Source: Helcococcus massiliensis
GTDB lineage: Bacteria > Bacillota > Clostridia > Tissierellales > Peptoniphilaceae
Assembly: GCF_900258485.1 (NCBI RefSeq)
Contig: NZ_OGVE01000002.1
Span: 124,001 to 188,000, forward strand
Length of the DNA stretch: 64,000 nucleotides
Direction: 5' to 3'
The position numbers and the translations under genes are program-made. Shown piece after piece: positions 19,101 to 27,523 of this stretch (positions are counted from its first letter, which is position 1; the number at the start of each line of letters is the position of its first letter). The notes under the pieces were generated by a model, which was not told the origin of the DNA, made no database searches, and was given only the letters and a program-made list of their open reading frames with translations.

Positions 19101-20939
19101 TAACCATAGGTATGGAGTCATTTGAACTTTGAATCCAGCATCTCCCCTATATACGTTTCCTATTCTTTCATTATTTTTGTATAATTCCCCTAATCTACTA
19201 AATGGCTGAACATCGTTTACTACAACCTTATACTCTGTAGGATTATTTTCTGGATCGTAAACAATCCCCTTTTCTCTAACGGTATATTCTTTACCATCTT
19301 TTTCTAAAATTTGGTATTTGTTTCCATCAATAGTTTTGTATCCTGTCTTATGTGTTGAAGCCCAATAACTTCCTTCTACAGGGAACATATCTATTAACAT
19401 GTATACTCTACCAGCATGTTTTCCTTCCATAACCGGTAAAAGAACCATATCTATAACGAATACTGGATTTCCATTGTCATCTAAGTCAATTACATTGATT
19501 AATTCATCAAATCTATCTTGGCCTTTTTCTTTTCTTCTAATTACAGCGTCTATATCGCCCCAGTCCATTTCAGTGGTATTTCTTTTATCTGCACCGGCAA
19601 TTATAGTTCCTTTTTTTGTAGTAATTAATGAAGGTATTCTATAATATGGTGAATCTAAACCTGGATAAAACAATGGCTTAGCTTCAGTTTTTAGGGTTGT
19701 TTGTGGATTTGGCCCTAATTTAGATTTTACATTGGTCAATTCTGTCATAGAATTTAATAGGTCTTGGTCTGCACCATCTCCAAAAAGTTCTAATAAATCT
19801 ATACCACCTGTAAAGTTTTCTCCAACTAAAATTTTATTTATTGAGTTTTTGTCGTTTGAGAATAAAACATTGTTTTCATTTTCTACTCTTATAGTTTTAC
19901 CATCTAAGGAAACTCTATTTCCACTTTTACCGATTGTCATAGCTAAACTATGCCAACGAGAATTAGATATAGCATTTTCACCTAAACTTATTTCTACAAT
20001 TTCATCTTCGGCAGTTTTATAAACTAGCTTATTCTCTTTAGCTTTTAGGTATAATTCAGCTTTGTTATCATCTTTACTTAATGAAAGGAGTGTCTGTTTT
20101 TCATTACTTTGTGGATTTTCTAATTTAAATCTTGATAGTACAGTTACAGATTCTCTATTTTTTAAGTCTAATGATATGTCTTCTTCTCGTGAAGATTCTT
20201 TAGTTAAATCATAGTTTACTCCCTTGAATAAAGTATCCATATTATTTTCAACATAAACTTCATCAAATGAACTATTCACATCCTCATCACTTAAGGCTCT
20301 ATCAAAAACTTTTACATTTTTCAAGGAGCCATTCATGGTATAGCTATTACCACTTCTTAGGCCACCACCAAATGAAAATATATCTGGATCAACACCTATA
20401 CCATTTGCCCAAAAGGTTGGGTTTCTAGTCCATTTCTTTCCTTCATATTGTAAATCTAGATTTAATTGATACCTATCATTTTCAAATATAGTAAAGGCAA
20501 ATTTATGCCAGTTACCATCAGCTATATTCGCATTAAATGTTGTTTTATCTTTAAATTTAAAATTGTTATTATCCCTTATTTCAATACCTATAGTATTTGT
20601 ATTAGGTATTGCATATACATTAAGATACTGGTTAGTTGATCCATTCTTACCTATATATATTAAGTTATGTATATGGGATGGATTACCACTTATCTTAAAT
20701 TCTAAAGTAACTGTTACAGATTTTAGATCTTTTATTTTATCTACATCTTTATCTGCATTTAGTCTTGTATTTTTATTGTTTATATCTACTTTTGTTTCTT
20801 CATTAGCACTATACATTAATAATGGTTTATGTTTCATTTCTTTTGCATCAACATTAACTATAGTTCTAACTCCGAAAAACGGCATAATTATCGCAAGTGC
20901 TATAAGAACACTTAATATTTTATTCTTTATTTTTTGCAT
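16125..20939 (-). CDS. Cell-wall-anchored exo-sialidase (GH33)
   Basis: A 1604-aa secreted sialidase with a signal peptide at about 1-32. Two LamG/CBM40-like sialic-acid-binding domains follow (about 50-230 and 245-400). The GH33 six-bladed propeller (about 420-900) has the RIP motif in YYRIPSL near residue 433. Three Asp boxes are seen: SDDDGKTWT, SDDDGKTWH and SKDGGETWE. After the catalytic domain come a sortilin-like beta region, a discoidin/CBM32-like module (about 985-1130), helical spacers, repeats of the EVPGETDKEEP and VETPKETEKE types, the shared pre-anchor domain and the PKTND anchor. It should release terminal sialic acid and expose galactose and fucose for its neighbours. No sialic acid catabolism genes (nanA lyase, nanE, nanK) are in the window. 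The ribosome site upstream of the ATG is weak (AAAGGA). Confidence 0.93.
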   Translation of the reverse strand: MQKIKNKILSVLIALAIIMPFFGVRTIVNVDAKEMKHKPLLMYSANEETKVDINNKNTRLNADKDVDKIKDLKSVTVTLEFKISGNPSHIHNLIYIGKNGSTNQYLNVYAIPNTNTIGIEIRDNNNFKFKDKTTFNANIADGNWHKFAFTIFENDRYQLNLDLQYEGKKWTRNPTFWANGIGVDPDIFSFGGGLRSGNSYTMNGSLKNVKVFDRALSDEDVNSSFDEVYVENNMDTLFKGVNYDLTKESSREEDISLDLKNRESVTVLSRFKLENPQSNEKQTLLSLSKDDNKAELYLKAKENKLVYKTAEDEIVEISLGENAISNSRWHSLAMTIGKSGNRVSLDGKTIRVENENNVLFSNDKNSINKILVGENFTGGIDLLELFGDGADQDLLNSMTELTNVKSKLGPNPQTTLKTEAKPLFYPGLDSPYYRIPSLITTKKGTIIAGADKRNTTEMDWGDIDAVIRRKEKGQDRFDELINVIDLDDNGNPVFVIDMVLLPVMEGKHAGRVYMLIDMFPVEGSYWASTHKTGYKTIDGNKYQILEKDGKEYTVREKGIVYDPENNPTEYKVVVNDVQPFSRLGELYKNNERIGNVYRGDAGFKVQMTPYLWLTYSDDDGKTWTQPRDITAQVKDEKMKFLGTGPGAGIQLQHGKYKGRLLMPIYYNSANGGEAAAVVYSDDDGKTWHRGESPKDTATNDSLGRNTLGWDNSENQVIEMKNGTVVMFSRSNSGLVHAVSKDGGETWEDQIHRIPIQHHGGAMVGATKYVDEDGVEYVLISNPDGPARSNGSVKYGKLNEDGSVDWIGKKQLNNTAYAYSAISEIEPGKFAILYEEQRNYEGTSRQHLMYTEFDWNWLTSKEEDYVELPQESPKLLQVDSKIEDKKLTLLVKFDKEVYNTGQAELVLTHQDKEIKANYVDGSSTNTLRFEAELEGNEKSKLVAKTLTNVAGYLTNVEGKDVEDIEINKLIKDFSVISRDKYQGASASSSHNGAQEGGPHLAIDDKLDTWWHTDWSNGRLGDLTKNPEHITLELKEKTEIDKLSYVPRPGNMNGNLKDYVVYVSNDGEEFTEVAKGSLGPSLEPGKNSHEILFDPVEAKFVKLEYHSSYGNQANNFASAVEINLHYADPSNPREFLDTSKLQEKVDEIKDKNLDKYLNANSILSVLNDAERWLSDNSNKIKTENLEKELEKLINLLDSRLKDLIKELDTSELQEKIKEAKEVDTSEKTDDSVDKLNEAIKKAEDWLNIESYNEEIHYVKDPVNALLDSEYYIKDNESANEQMKDLIESLNSAINSLENIDEEPEVPGETDKEEPEVPEETDKEEPEVPGETDKEEPETPEETEKEVETPEETEKEVETPKETEKEVETPKETEKEVETPKETEKEVETPKETEKEVETPKETEKEVETPKETEEEPTLPENPETPEETKEDKITIEVKDISDKEKDLFGLHKELEAKVKERYKDYQFKIFDIRALNSKNEELSKLDEKELVEVELKDFNLRKADKLSIWTIHEGELIEVTDFEIKDGKVQFMWDRFSKFAFVKEVKKDEKPIVDQTSQEQSPQIPQGPTTKPSKGPKTNDAGIAMMSVMLLASVGAYLVSSKKRKD
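16700..17046 (-). repeat. 30/33-bp in-frame tandem repeats in the sialidase stalk
   Basis: About seven VETPKETEKE units (30 bp) and three or four EPEVPGETDKE units (33 bp) form the stalk. Unit sequences match those of neighbouring genes almost base for base. Confidence 0.8.
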
Positions 20940-20963
20940 GTCGTTTTCCTTTTTATGATTTTT

Positions 20964-20998
20964 TTACGAAGAAAGCATAAAGCCTTCTTCGTAAAATT
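20964..20998 (-). terminator. Terminator of the double fucosidase gene
   Basis: The hairpin has arms TTTACGAAGAA and TTCTTCGTAAA and a minus-strand T-run. Over about 35 bp it is nearly identical to the terminator at 11640-11675. The similarity continues into the adjacent anchor codons, so terminator and anchor appear to have been duplicated together. Confidence 0.7.
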
Positions 20999-21000
20999 AA

Positions 21001-24000
21001 TTATTGATCTTTCTTCTTCCTTGAAGATACTATATAAGCACCAACTGATGCTAGCAACATTACTGACATCATTGCTATACCAGCATCATTTGTCTTTGGT
21101 CCCTTACTTGGTTTTGTTGTTGGACTTTGAGGACTTTGTTCTTTGTTTGTTTGACTTACTGCAGGTGTTTTCTCTTTTTTCACTTCTTTTACGAATGCAA
21201 ATTTAGAGAACCTGTCCCACATAAATTCAACTTTATCGTCCTTTATTTCAAAGTCTGCTACTTCTATCAATTCTCCTTCATGAACTGTCCATATGCTTAA
21301 CTTGTCAGCTTTAGTTAAGTAAAAGTCTTTTAGCTCTACTTCTACCAATTCTTTTTCTTCTAATTTTGATAACTCTTCATTCTTACTATTTAAGGCTCTG
21401 ATATCAAATATCTTGAATTGGTAATCCTTGTACCTTTCTTTAACTTTTTCTTCTAAGTCCTTGTGGAGACCAAATAGGTCTTTTTCTTTATCAGAAATAT
21501 CTGTTACATCTATTGTGATTTCATCTTCTTTAGTTTCTTCTGGAGTTTCTGGTTGTCCAGGTGTTCCAGGAAGTGTTGGTTCTTCCTCAGTTTCCTTAGG
21601 AGTTTCAACTTCTTTTTCTGTTTCCTTTGGAGTCTCAACTTCTTTTTCTGTTTCCTTTGGAGTCTCAACTTCTTTTTCTGTTTCCTTTGGAGTTTCGACT
21701 TCCTTGTCTGTTTCCTTTGGAGTTTCAGATTCTTCTGGATCTTCCTTATCGGTTTCTCCAGGTTCTTCTGGCTCTTCTTTTTCGGTTTCTCCAGGTTCTT
21801 CTGGTTCTTCTTCTGTTTCTTCTGGATCTTTATTATCTTCTAAAGCATCATATGCCTTATTTAGATTTTCTAAAGCTTGGTCAATTTCTTCTTGTTTCAA
21901 ATCTTCTTTTTCTAAAACTTCTTTAGCCTTAGTTAATGCATCTTCTAAGTTTGCCATAGATTCTTCAGTTTTTGATTCTCTTAATTCTTCTAATTCAGAT
22001 TCTACAGATGAAATTTTCTCTTCTAAGTCTTCCTTATTTACAGGATCTTCTTCTACAGGATCTTTGTCTGTTATTGTTACTTTTGCTGTTTCAATAAAGC
22101 CAACAATAGCATTTTCTGTGATAGGTTTTAGATTTATAGTAAACCATTGGTCACCTGTAATCTTGGTATTTCTTCTTGTCCTTACTTTTGCTGTAGCTTC
22201 AGTTTGTCCATCAGCAAAAACTACATCTGTAATTGCTTCTGTATCGAAATCATCTTGGATAGCTGTTCCTGGATTTGGTTCTAATCTAACCTTAAGCTCA
22301 CCCTTGGAACCACCAACTCTTTTGATTTTCACTTCAATTTCAGAATCTTCTTCCATTGTATAGGCATCTTTTTCAAGACTTGCCATTCCTAACTCATTGT
22401 TATTTATGACCATGGCACCTTCAACACCTATAGCCTTAGATTTAACTTTTACCTTCAATACATGTTCTTTATCTTCTAGGTCTTCAGATTCAAAGATAAT
22501 AGTATTTGTAGTTCTTGGATTTGCTTGTGTATCTATAGTTATGATTTCTCCATCATCAATTTGAACTTCCATGATTCCATGGTTTGGATCTTTTGTACCT
22601 ACTAGATAAACTTTTGATCCCTTAAATTTAACTTCAAATCTTGCACCGATATTGGCCCATGTATTTGTTCCATTTTGATATTGGGTTCCTGTCTCATCAT
22701 GCCATAGGCCTTTGAACGTAAATCCTTTATCATTTTCACCTTCTTTATAGATATCTCTTACATCTATATAGTCCATACCATTTGGTAAGACTGAAGGTAA
22801 CTCAAAACCTTTAGAAGCCTTATATATACCAATTTCAGATAAGATAGGTACTTTTCCTCTTTGAGTTGAAACACTTATTCTCAAATCAGTAGCTTTGATT
22901 ACTTCTGTTCTAATTAGTCTCTTAGCCCCAATTGTTATTCCTTCATCTATAAGTGTCCAAGCTCCATCACCATTTTTGTATTCTACTTTATAGTTATTAA
23001 TTTTTTGACCGTATAAAATAGCTTCTTCGATTGAAACAACATCAAATCTTGTTTCTTCTGGTAATTTTATTGTAAGAGTTGCTGAATTTGTATCATCATT
23101 TGTAGCCCAGATAGTTTCATCATACTTGTCTAGTAAGTTTTGTGTTGATGTATTTTCTCTAGTATCTGAAGCTGTTATTTTTGTACCTTCTTGTAATAAC
23201 AAGTTATTCTTAAAGGTATCTCTGATATTTTGACCAAATTCAAGAGTTCTTTCTCTTATTGCATCATCAAGTGAACCTTGATTATTTGGTGGTATATTTA
23301 ATAGTAATGGTGAATTGTGTCCTACTGAATTAAAGTACATTGTTGCTAGTTCTTCAATGGTTTTTGGTGTATTTTTCTTTGTTCCCCAGAACCATCCAGA
23401 TGTTATTCTTGCATCTGATTCTGGAACTGTCCATTGGTTACCATTTTCATGTCCTTTATAATAAGCACCATCTTTATTACTATCAATTGTATTTTTTTCA
23501 TAATTTACTATGGATTTTGACCATGTATTTTTATGAGCATAACCATTTTCATTACCAATCCATCTTACTGTTGTGTAAGCTTCAGCTCCAAAGAGCATTA
23601 CATCTGAATCATGTCCAGCTTCTTTACCTTGTAATCTTTGAATCGTATCGAAAAATCTCTCAAAGTCATAATCTTGAGCGTTTGCTCCTGACCCTTTGGC
23701 TCCATCCATCCAAACTTCTACAAACCTACCTTTATTACCATAATCCTTGTTTCCTAGAATTTCTTCTAGTTGGTTATTGTAAAAGTCATTATAGTCAAGC
23801 ACGTCTTTTTCTTTACTTGTAGGTCTACCATTTTCGTCATAGTATCCATATGATTTTTCATGTATATCCCATGGTGATAGGTAAAGGCCCATATCTATGT
23901 CATATTTACTTGCTTCTTGTGATATTTCTTTTAAGATATCTCCCTTACCTCCTTTATAGTCAGTTGAGGCTATATCATAATCAGTATATTCACTTGGCCA

Positions 24001-27000
24001 AATAGCAAAACCATCATGGTGTTTTGCTGTTATAATAATCTTCTTAAATCCAGCATCATAAATAGTTTTCACTAGTTTTTCAGCATCGAAATCTTTATCT
24101 AAAGTAAATATTTCTCTAGGATGTTTTGTACCATAGTGTTCACCCCATTCAACTTCATTAAAGGTATTTGGTCCAAAATGAACAAAGGCAGCTAATTCGT
24201 CTTTTTGATATTTATATTGGTTGCTATTTGGTAAAACATCATCATAGAGAGGATTTTCATTTTCACTTTCATCATCTAAAATCTTGAAGTAGTCTAAAGT
24301 TATCTTAGGAATTCCTTCCTTAGGATTTTCTACTACTTGTATTTTAATTTCATGTTCTTTTAATTCTAAACCTGCATAGCTTCCAATTAGCACTGATTTT
24401 TCTGTTTCTCCAGGAACGAAGAAATTCAAATCAGTCATCTCTTCTCCATCTATAAACACTTTAGCTTGACCTAAAGCATGTGATTTAATTCCATAAATCT
24501 TAATACCTGTACCATAGAACTTAAAGCTTGCAGTACCTGCTTGAACCTTGTCTCCACTTACATTTCTCAAGTCACCATCCATTTGAGTTCCTTTGTATAA
24601 TAGCGGATCGTCCCATGTAGCATAGGCACTTCCATAACTTATTCTAGGATCCCTGTCATCAATTAAAGGACTATATTTTCCTATAGTCGCTTCTCTAGAT
24701 GGGTCTGACTCAATATCGCCATATACAGTTATAACTCTATATCTGTATTCTAAGTCAGCTTCTATTTTGTCATCTAAGAATGTAGTTTCATTTGTAGTAA
24801 ATCTTTCAAGATTTCCCCATGAACCGTCTTTTTGTTTGCTTTCTCTTTGAATAATATATGAACTAGCATCTTCTACTAGATTAAATTTAATCTCAGCTTC
24901 ATTTTTTGTTAATCTATTTGCTGATATATCTGTAACTACTGCCTTCACAGAACTTACAGTTACTATATCACCAGCATTTGTATTTAATTTTACCTGGTTA
25001 GAATTTACTTGTTCTTTATCAGTTACTTCCTTACCATTTACTTTTATTTCTGCTGTAGCAATGTTAGGATATTCTATTACTAATTCTCCACCCTTGTTGG
25101 ATTTGATTTCTGCATTTTTTAGTAATTTGTTTTCCCAATCCATTTTCACTTCAAAGTTGCCCCTAGCCATTATTCCTTCTACGGAACCCTTGTTCCAAGC
25201 ATCAGGAATAGCTGGTAGCAATTGAACTCTTCCTAAATGAGATTGAACTAACATTTCAGCTACACCACTTGTTGCACCCAAGTTACCATCAATTTGATAT
25301 GGAGGATGGGTATCCCACAAGTTATCATAGGTTGAATTGATCAATTGTTCTGACAATAATTTATGAGCCCTATTTCCATCTAATAGTCTTGCCCATAGAT
25401 TAATCTTATTGGCCTTTGACCAACCTGTACCTTCATCTCCTCTATCATTTAAGGTAGCTCTTGCAGCCTTCATCATTTCTTCATTGTCTGTATCAAATAA
25501 AGAACCTGGGAATAATCCAACTAAATGTGATATATGTCTATGTCTTGGTTGAGCATTAGGATTAAATCCTTTACTATCCTCTTCATACCATTCTTTTACC
25601 ATACCAGCATTGTTCACATGTAGTGGTTTTAACTTATCTTGTTTTTCTTTAACTTCTTTAGCCAATCCTTGGTCTACACCTAATTTTCCTGATGCTTCTA
25701 TGAAATCTGTAAATAATTGGTAGATTAATGATTGGTCAAAGGTATTACCTATAGTTATAGGTCCGTGTTCTGGTGAATATGATGGTGATGATACATATCT
25801 ATCTGAACTTGCATCATATTGTAAAAATGAATTCCAGAATTTTGCTGTTTCTTTTAGCATTGGATAAATCTTATTTTTTAAATATTCTGTATCATTTGTA
25901 TACCTATAATAGTCATATACATTTTGCATTATCCAAGCATTAGCAGCTGGTGACCAACCCCAATAATAGTCCCATCCTGGAGTTGTCCATCCAAATGGTG
26001 TAACTTGAGTATGAGCCAACCAACCATTTTCTTCACCTTGTCCTGAATGTATTCCTGCGTATTCTCTAGCTGCCACTCTACCGTAATATCTTAAATCATC
26101 AACAAAATTAACCAATGGTAGGGCTGTTTCAGTTAAATTTGTGCTGTAGGCAGGCCAATAATTCATTTGTAAGTTTACATTCATATGATGATCTGAATTC
26201 CATGGTGGATTGTCAATAGCATTCCATACACCTTGCAAGTTTGCAGGTAAGGCATTTTTATCATCTCTAGAAGAGGATATTAATAAATATCTTCCATATT
26301 GGAAAAATAGCTCTTCTAAATAATTACCTTTTGAAGATTTATATTCTCTTAACAATACATCTGTATCTCTATTATCTTGTTGAGATACATTTAACTTAAC
26401 TCTATCGAATAAGTTCTTATAATCTGTAATGTGATCATTTTTAATTTCATCGTAAGATTTTTTACTTGCATTCTTTGCAGTTTCTACTACATATTTTTCT
26501 ACATCTATGTCTTTATCTCTATAATTTGTACTATGGTCTAAAGCATAATCAGTTTTTGCTGACTGTATTAAGTTTACATAAGTCGCATTTTTGATTACTA
26601 ATTTTTGTTCTTGAACTTCCTTAGTTCCGTCAGTATCTACTAAAACATAGGAGGCAAAGTTCATATCATTATCTTTAACTTTTCCTGTAAGCAATAAACC
26701 ATCATTTTCAGCTTTTGTACTTCCTGTTTTGAAGTCTGATTGACCACTATAGTCCCATGGACCATGTCTAGCAGTGTCATTGTTTAATTTCAATTCTAGG
26801 CTTAGGTCCATATTTTTCGGACCATCTTTTGAAAGTCTTGTAACTGCTACATTGTCAGGTTTTGATACAAAGGATTCTCTTGTGAACTTTGTATCATCTT
26901 GGCTATAATTTACTCTATGTATAGCAGAACTTATATCCAAACTTCTTTGATAATCTTTAGTAGCTGAACTATCTTTTTTCTGATTTGTAAAATCGATTAA

Positions 27001-27450
27001 AATATCACCAAAGTTTAAATATCTACCATATTGAGAATTATTAGGACCTACAAGATTAGTTTCAGCTAGGTGTCTAGCTCTAAGTAAGTTTCCTTTTTCT
27101 AAGGCCTCTCTGATTTGAGGTATATATTTATATTTATCAGTATAGTTTCCACCATTATAGTCTTTTGAATCAGGCATTGGACCACCAGACCATAAGGTCT
27201 TTTCATTAAACTGAATTCTTTCTTTTCCTATTAATCCAAATAATTTATTACCTATAGTACCATTACCTATAGGCAGTGCTTCTCTTTCCCAACCATGATA
27301 AGTTTCTGCAGCTGGTTTAGAGTATTTTAATGTATAAGTTCTGTCATTTGATGTAGACTTTGTATTACTCGCTAAGACCCCTGATGTGGATGTCATGACC
27401 AATGTAAAAGCTAACAAAGCGCTTCCTATCCTTTTAATTTTCCTTATCAT
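21001..27450 (-). CDS. Cell-wall-anchored double alpha-L-fucosidase (GH95 + GH29)
   Basis: A 2149-aa fusion of two unrelated fucosidases. After the signal peptide (1-27), a GH95 module spans about 35-800 (ALPIGNGTIGNKLFG, NEKTLWSGGP, LQMNYWPA, PPYQIDGNLGATSG). GH95 enzymes cleave alpha-1,2-fucose by inversion. A fibronectin-like domain and a carbohydrate-binding-like domain (about 970-1065) follow. The GH29 module (about 1085-1390) has FVHFGPNTF, ITAKHHDGFAIWPS and the nucleophile D1249 in VWMDGAKG. GH29 enzymes of this type cleave alpha-1,3/4-fucose with retention. Next come F5/8-like and NPCBM-like modules, a Calx-beta domain (about 1680-1780), a FIVAR-like helix pair, VETPKETEKE repeats, the pre-anchor domain and the PKTND anchor. 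In Bifidobacterium bifidum the two activities are on separate proteins (AfcA, AfcB). Confidence 0.93.
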   Translation of the reverse strand: MIRKIKRIGSALLAFTLVMTSTSGVLASNTKSTSNDRTYTLKYSKPAAETYHGWEREALPIGNGTIGNKLFGLIGKERIQFNEKTLWSGGPMPDSKDYNGGNYTDKYKYIPQIREALEKGNLLRARHLAETNLVGPNNSQYGRYLNFGDILIDFTNQKKDSSATKDYQRSLDISSAIHRVNYSQDDTKFTRESFVSKPDNVAVTRLSKDGPKNMDLSLELKLNNDTARHGPWDYSGQSDFKTGSTKAENDGLLLTGKVKDNDMNFASYVLVDTDGTKEVQEQKLVIKNATYVNLIQSAKTDYALDHSTNYRDKDIDVEKYVVETAKNASKKSYDEIKNDHITDYKNLFDRVKLNVSQQDNRDTDVLLREYKSSKGNYLEELFFQYGRYLLISSSRDDKNALPANLQGVWNAIDNPPWNSDHHMNVNLQMNYWPAYSTNLTETALPLVNFVDDLRYYGRVAAREYAGIHSGQGEENGWLAHTQVTPFGWTTPGWDYYWGWSPAANAWIMQNVYDYYRYTNDTEYLKNKIYPMLKETAKFWNSFLQYDASSDRYVSSPSYSPEHGPITIGNTFDQSLIYQLFTDFIEASGKLGVDQGLAKEVKEKQDKLKPLHVNNAGMVKEWYEEDSKGFNPNAQPRHRHISHLVGLFPGSLFDTDNEEMMKAARATLNDRGDEGTGWSKANKINLWARLLDGNRAHKLLSEQLINSTYDNLWDTHPPYQIDGNLGATSGVAEMLVQSHLGRVQLLPAIPDAWNKGSVEGIMARGNFEVKMDWENKLLKNAEIKSNKGGELVIEYPNIATAEIKVNGKEVTDKEQVNSNQVKLNTNAGDIVTVSSVKAVVTDISANRLTKNEAEIKFNLVEDASSYIIQRESKQKDGSWGNLERFTTNETTFLDDKIEADLEYRYRVITVYGDIESDPSREATIGKYSPLIDDRDPRISYGSAYATWDDPLLYKGTQMDGDLRNVSGDKVQAGTASFKFYGTGIKIYGIKSHALGQAKVFIDGEEMTDLNFFVPGETEKSVLIGSYAGLELKEHEIKIQVVENPKEGIPKITLDYFKILDDESENENPLYDDVLPNSNQYKYQKDELAAFVHFGPNTFNEVEWGEHYGTKHPREIFTLDKDFDAEKLVKTIYDAGFKKIIITAKHHDGFAIWPSEYTDYDIASTDYKGGKGDILKEISQEASKYDIDMGLYLSPWDIHEKSYGYYDENGRPTSKEKDVLDYNDFYNNQLEEILGNKDYGNKGRFVEVWMDGAKGSGANAQDYDFERFFDTIQRLQGKEAGHDSDVMLFGAEAYTTVRWIGNENGYAHKNTWSKSIVNYEKNTIDSNKDGAYYKGHENGNQWTVPESDARITSGWFWGTKKNTPKTIEELATMYFNSVGHNSPLLLNIPPNNQGSLDDAIRERTLEFGQNIRDTFKNNLLLQEGTKITASDTRENTSTQNLLDKYDETIWATNDDTNSATLTIKLPEETRFDVVSIEEAILYGQKINNYKVEYKNGDGAWTLIDEGITIGAKRLIRTEVIKATDLRISVSTQRGKVPILSEIGIYKASKGFELPSVLPNGMDYIDVRDIYKEGENDKGFTFKGLWHDETGTQYQNGTNTWANIGARFEVKFKGSKVYLVGTKDPNHGIMEVQIDDGEIITIDTQANPRTTNTIIFESEDLEDKEHVLKVKVKSKAIGVEGAMVINNNELGMASLEKDAYTMEEDSEIEVKIKRVGGSKGELKVRLEPNPGTAIQDDFDTEAITDVVFADGQTEATAKVRTRRNTKITGDQWFTINLKPITENAIVGFIETAKVTITDKDPVEEDPVNKEDLEEKISSVESELEELRESKTEESMANLEDALTKAKEVLEKEDLKQEEIDQALENLNKAYDALEDNKDPEETEEEPEEPGETEKEEPEEPGETDKEDPEESETPKETDKEVETPKETEKEVETPKETEKEVETPKETEKEVETPKETEEEPTLPGTPGQPETPEETKEDEITIDVTDISDKEKDLFGLHKDLEEKVKERYKDYQFKIFDIRALNSKNEELSKLEEKELVEVELKDFYLTKADKLSIWTVHEGELIEVADFEIKDDKVEFMWDRFSKFAFVKEVKKEKTPAVSQTNKEQSPQSPTTKPSKGPKTNDAGIAMMSVMLLASVGAYIVSSRKKKDQ
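21590..21815 (-). repeat. 30/33-bp in-frame tandem repeats in the fucosidase stalk
   Basis: About four VETPKETEKE units and two or three EEPGETEKE-like units. It is the shortest repeat tract of the five related stalks. Confidence 0.75.
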
Positions 27451-27484
27451 AAAACGCCCCTATAAAATAATATTTTTAGAACAC

Positions 27485-27505
27485 AAAAAGGGGAAGCCCC
27501 TTTTT
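27485..27505 (-). terminator. Terminator of the beta-helix glycosidase gene
   Basis: A compact hairpin: AAAAAGGGG (27485-27493), a 3-nt loop, then CCCCTTTTT. It lies 19 bp after the stop at 27524. Confidence 0.75.
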
Positions 27506-27523
27506 GCATTCATTTATATCTTT

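Noticed and set aside
21428-22363. Long plus-strand open frame (311 codons) and similar plus-strand frames over all stalk regions
   Set aside because: These are antisense shadows. The 30/33-bp coding repeats keep the opposite frames free of stops, and the products are low-complexity Ser/Val/Phe or Leu strings without ribosome sites.
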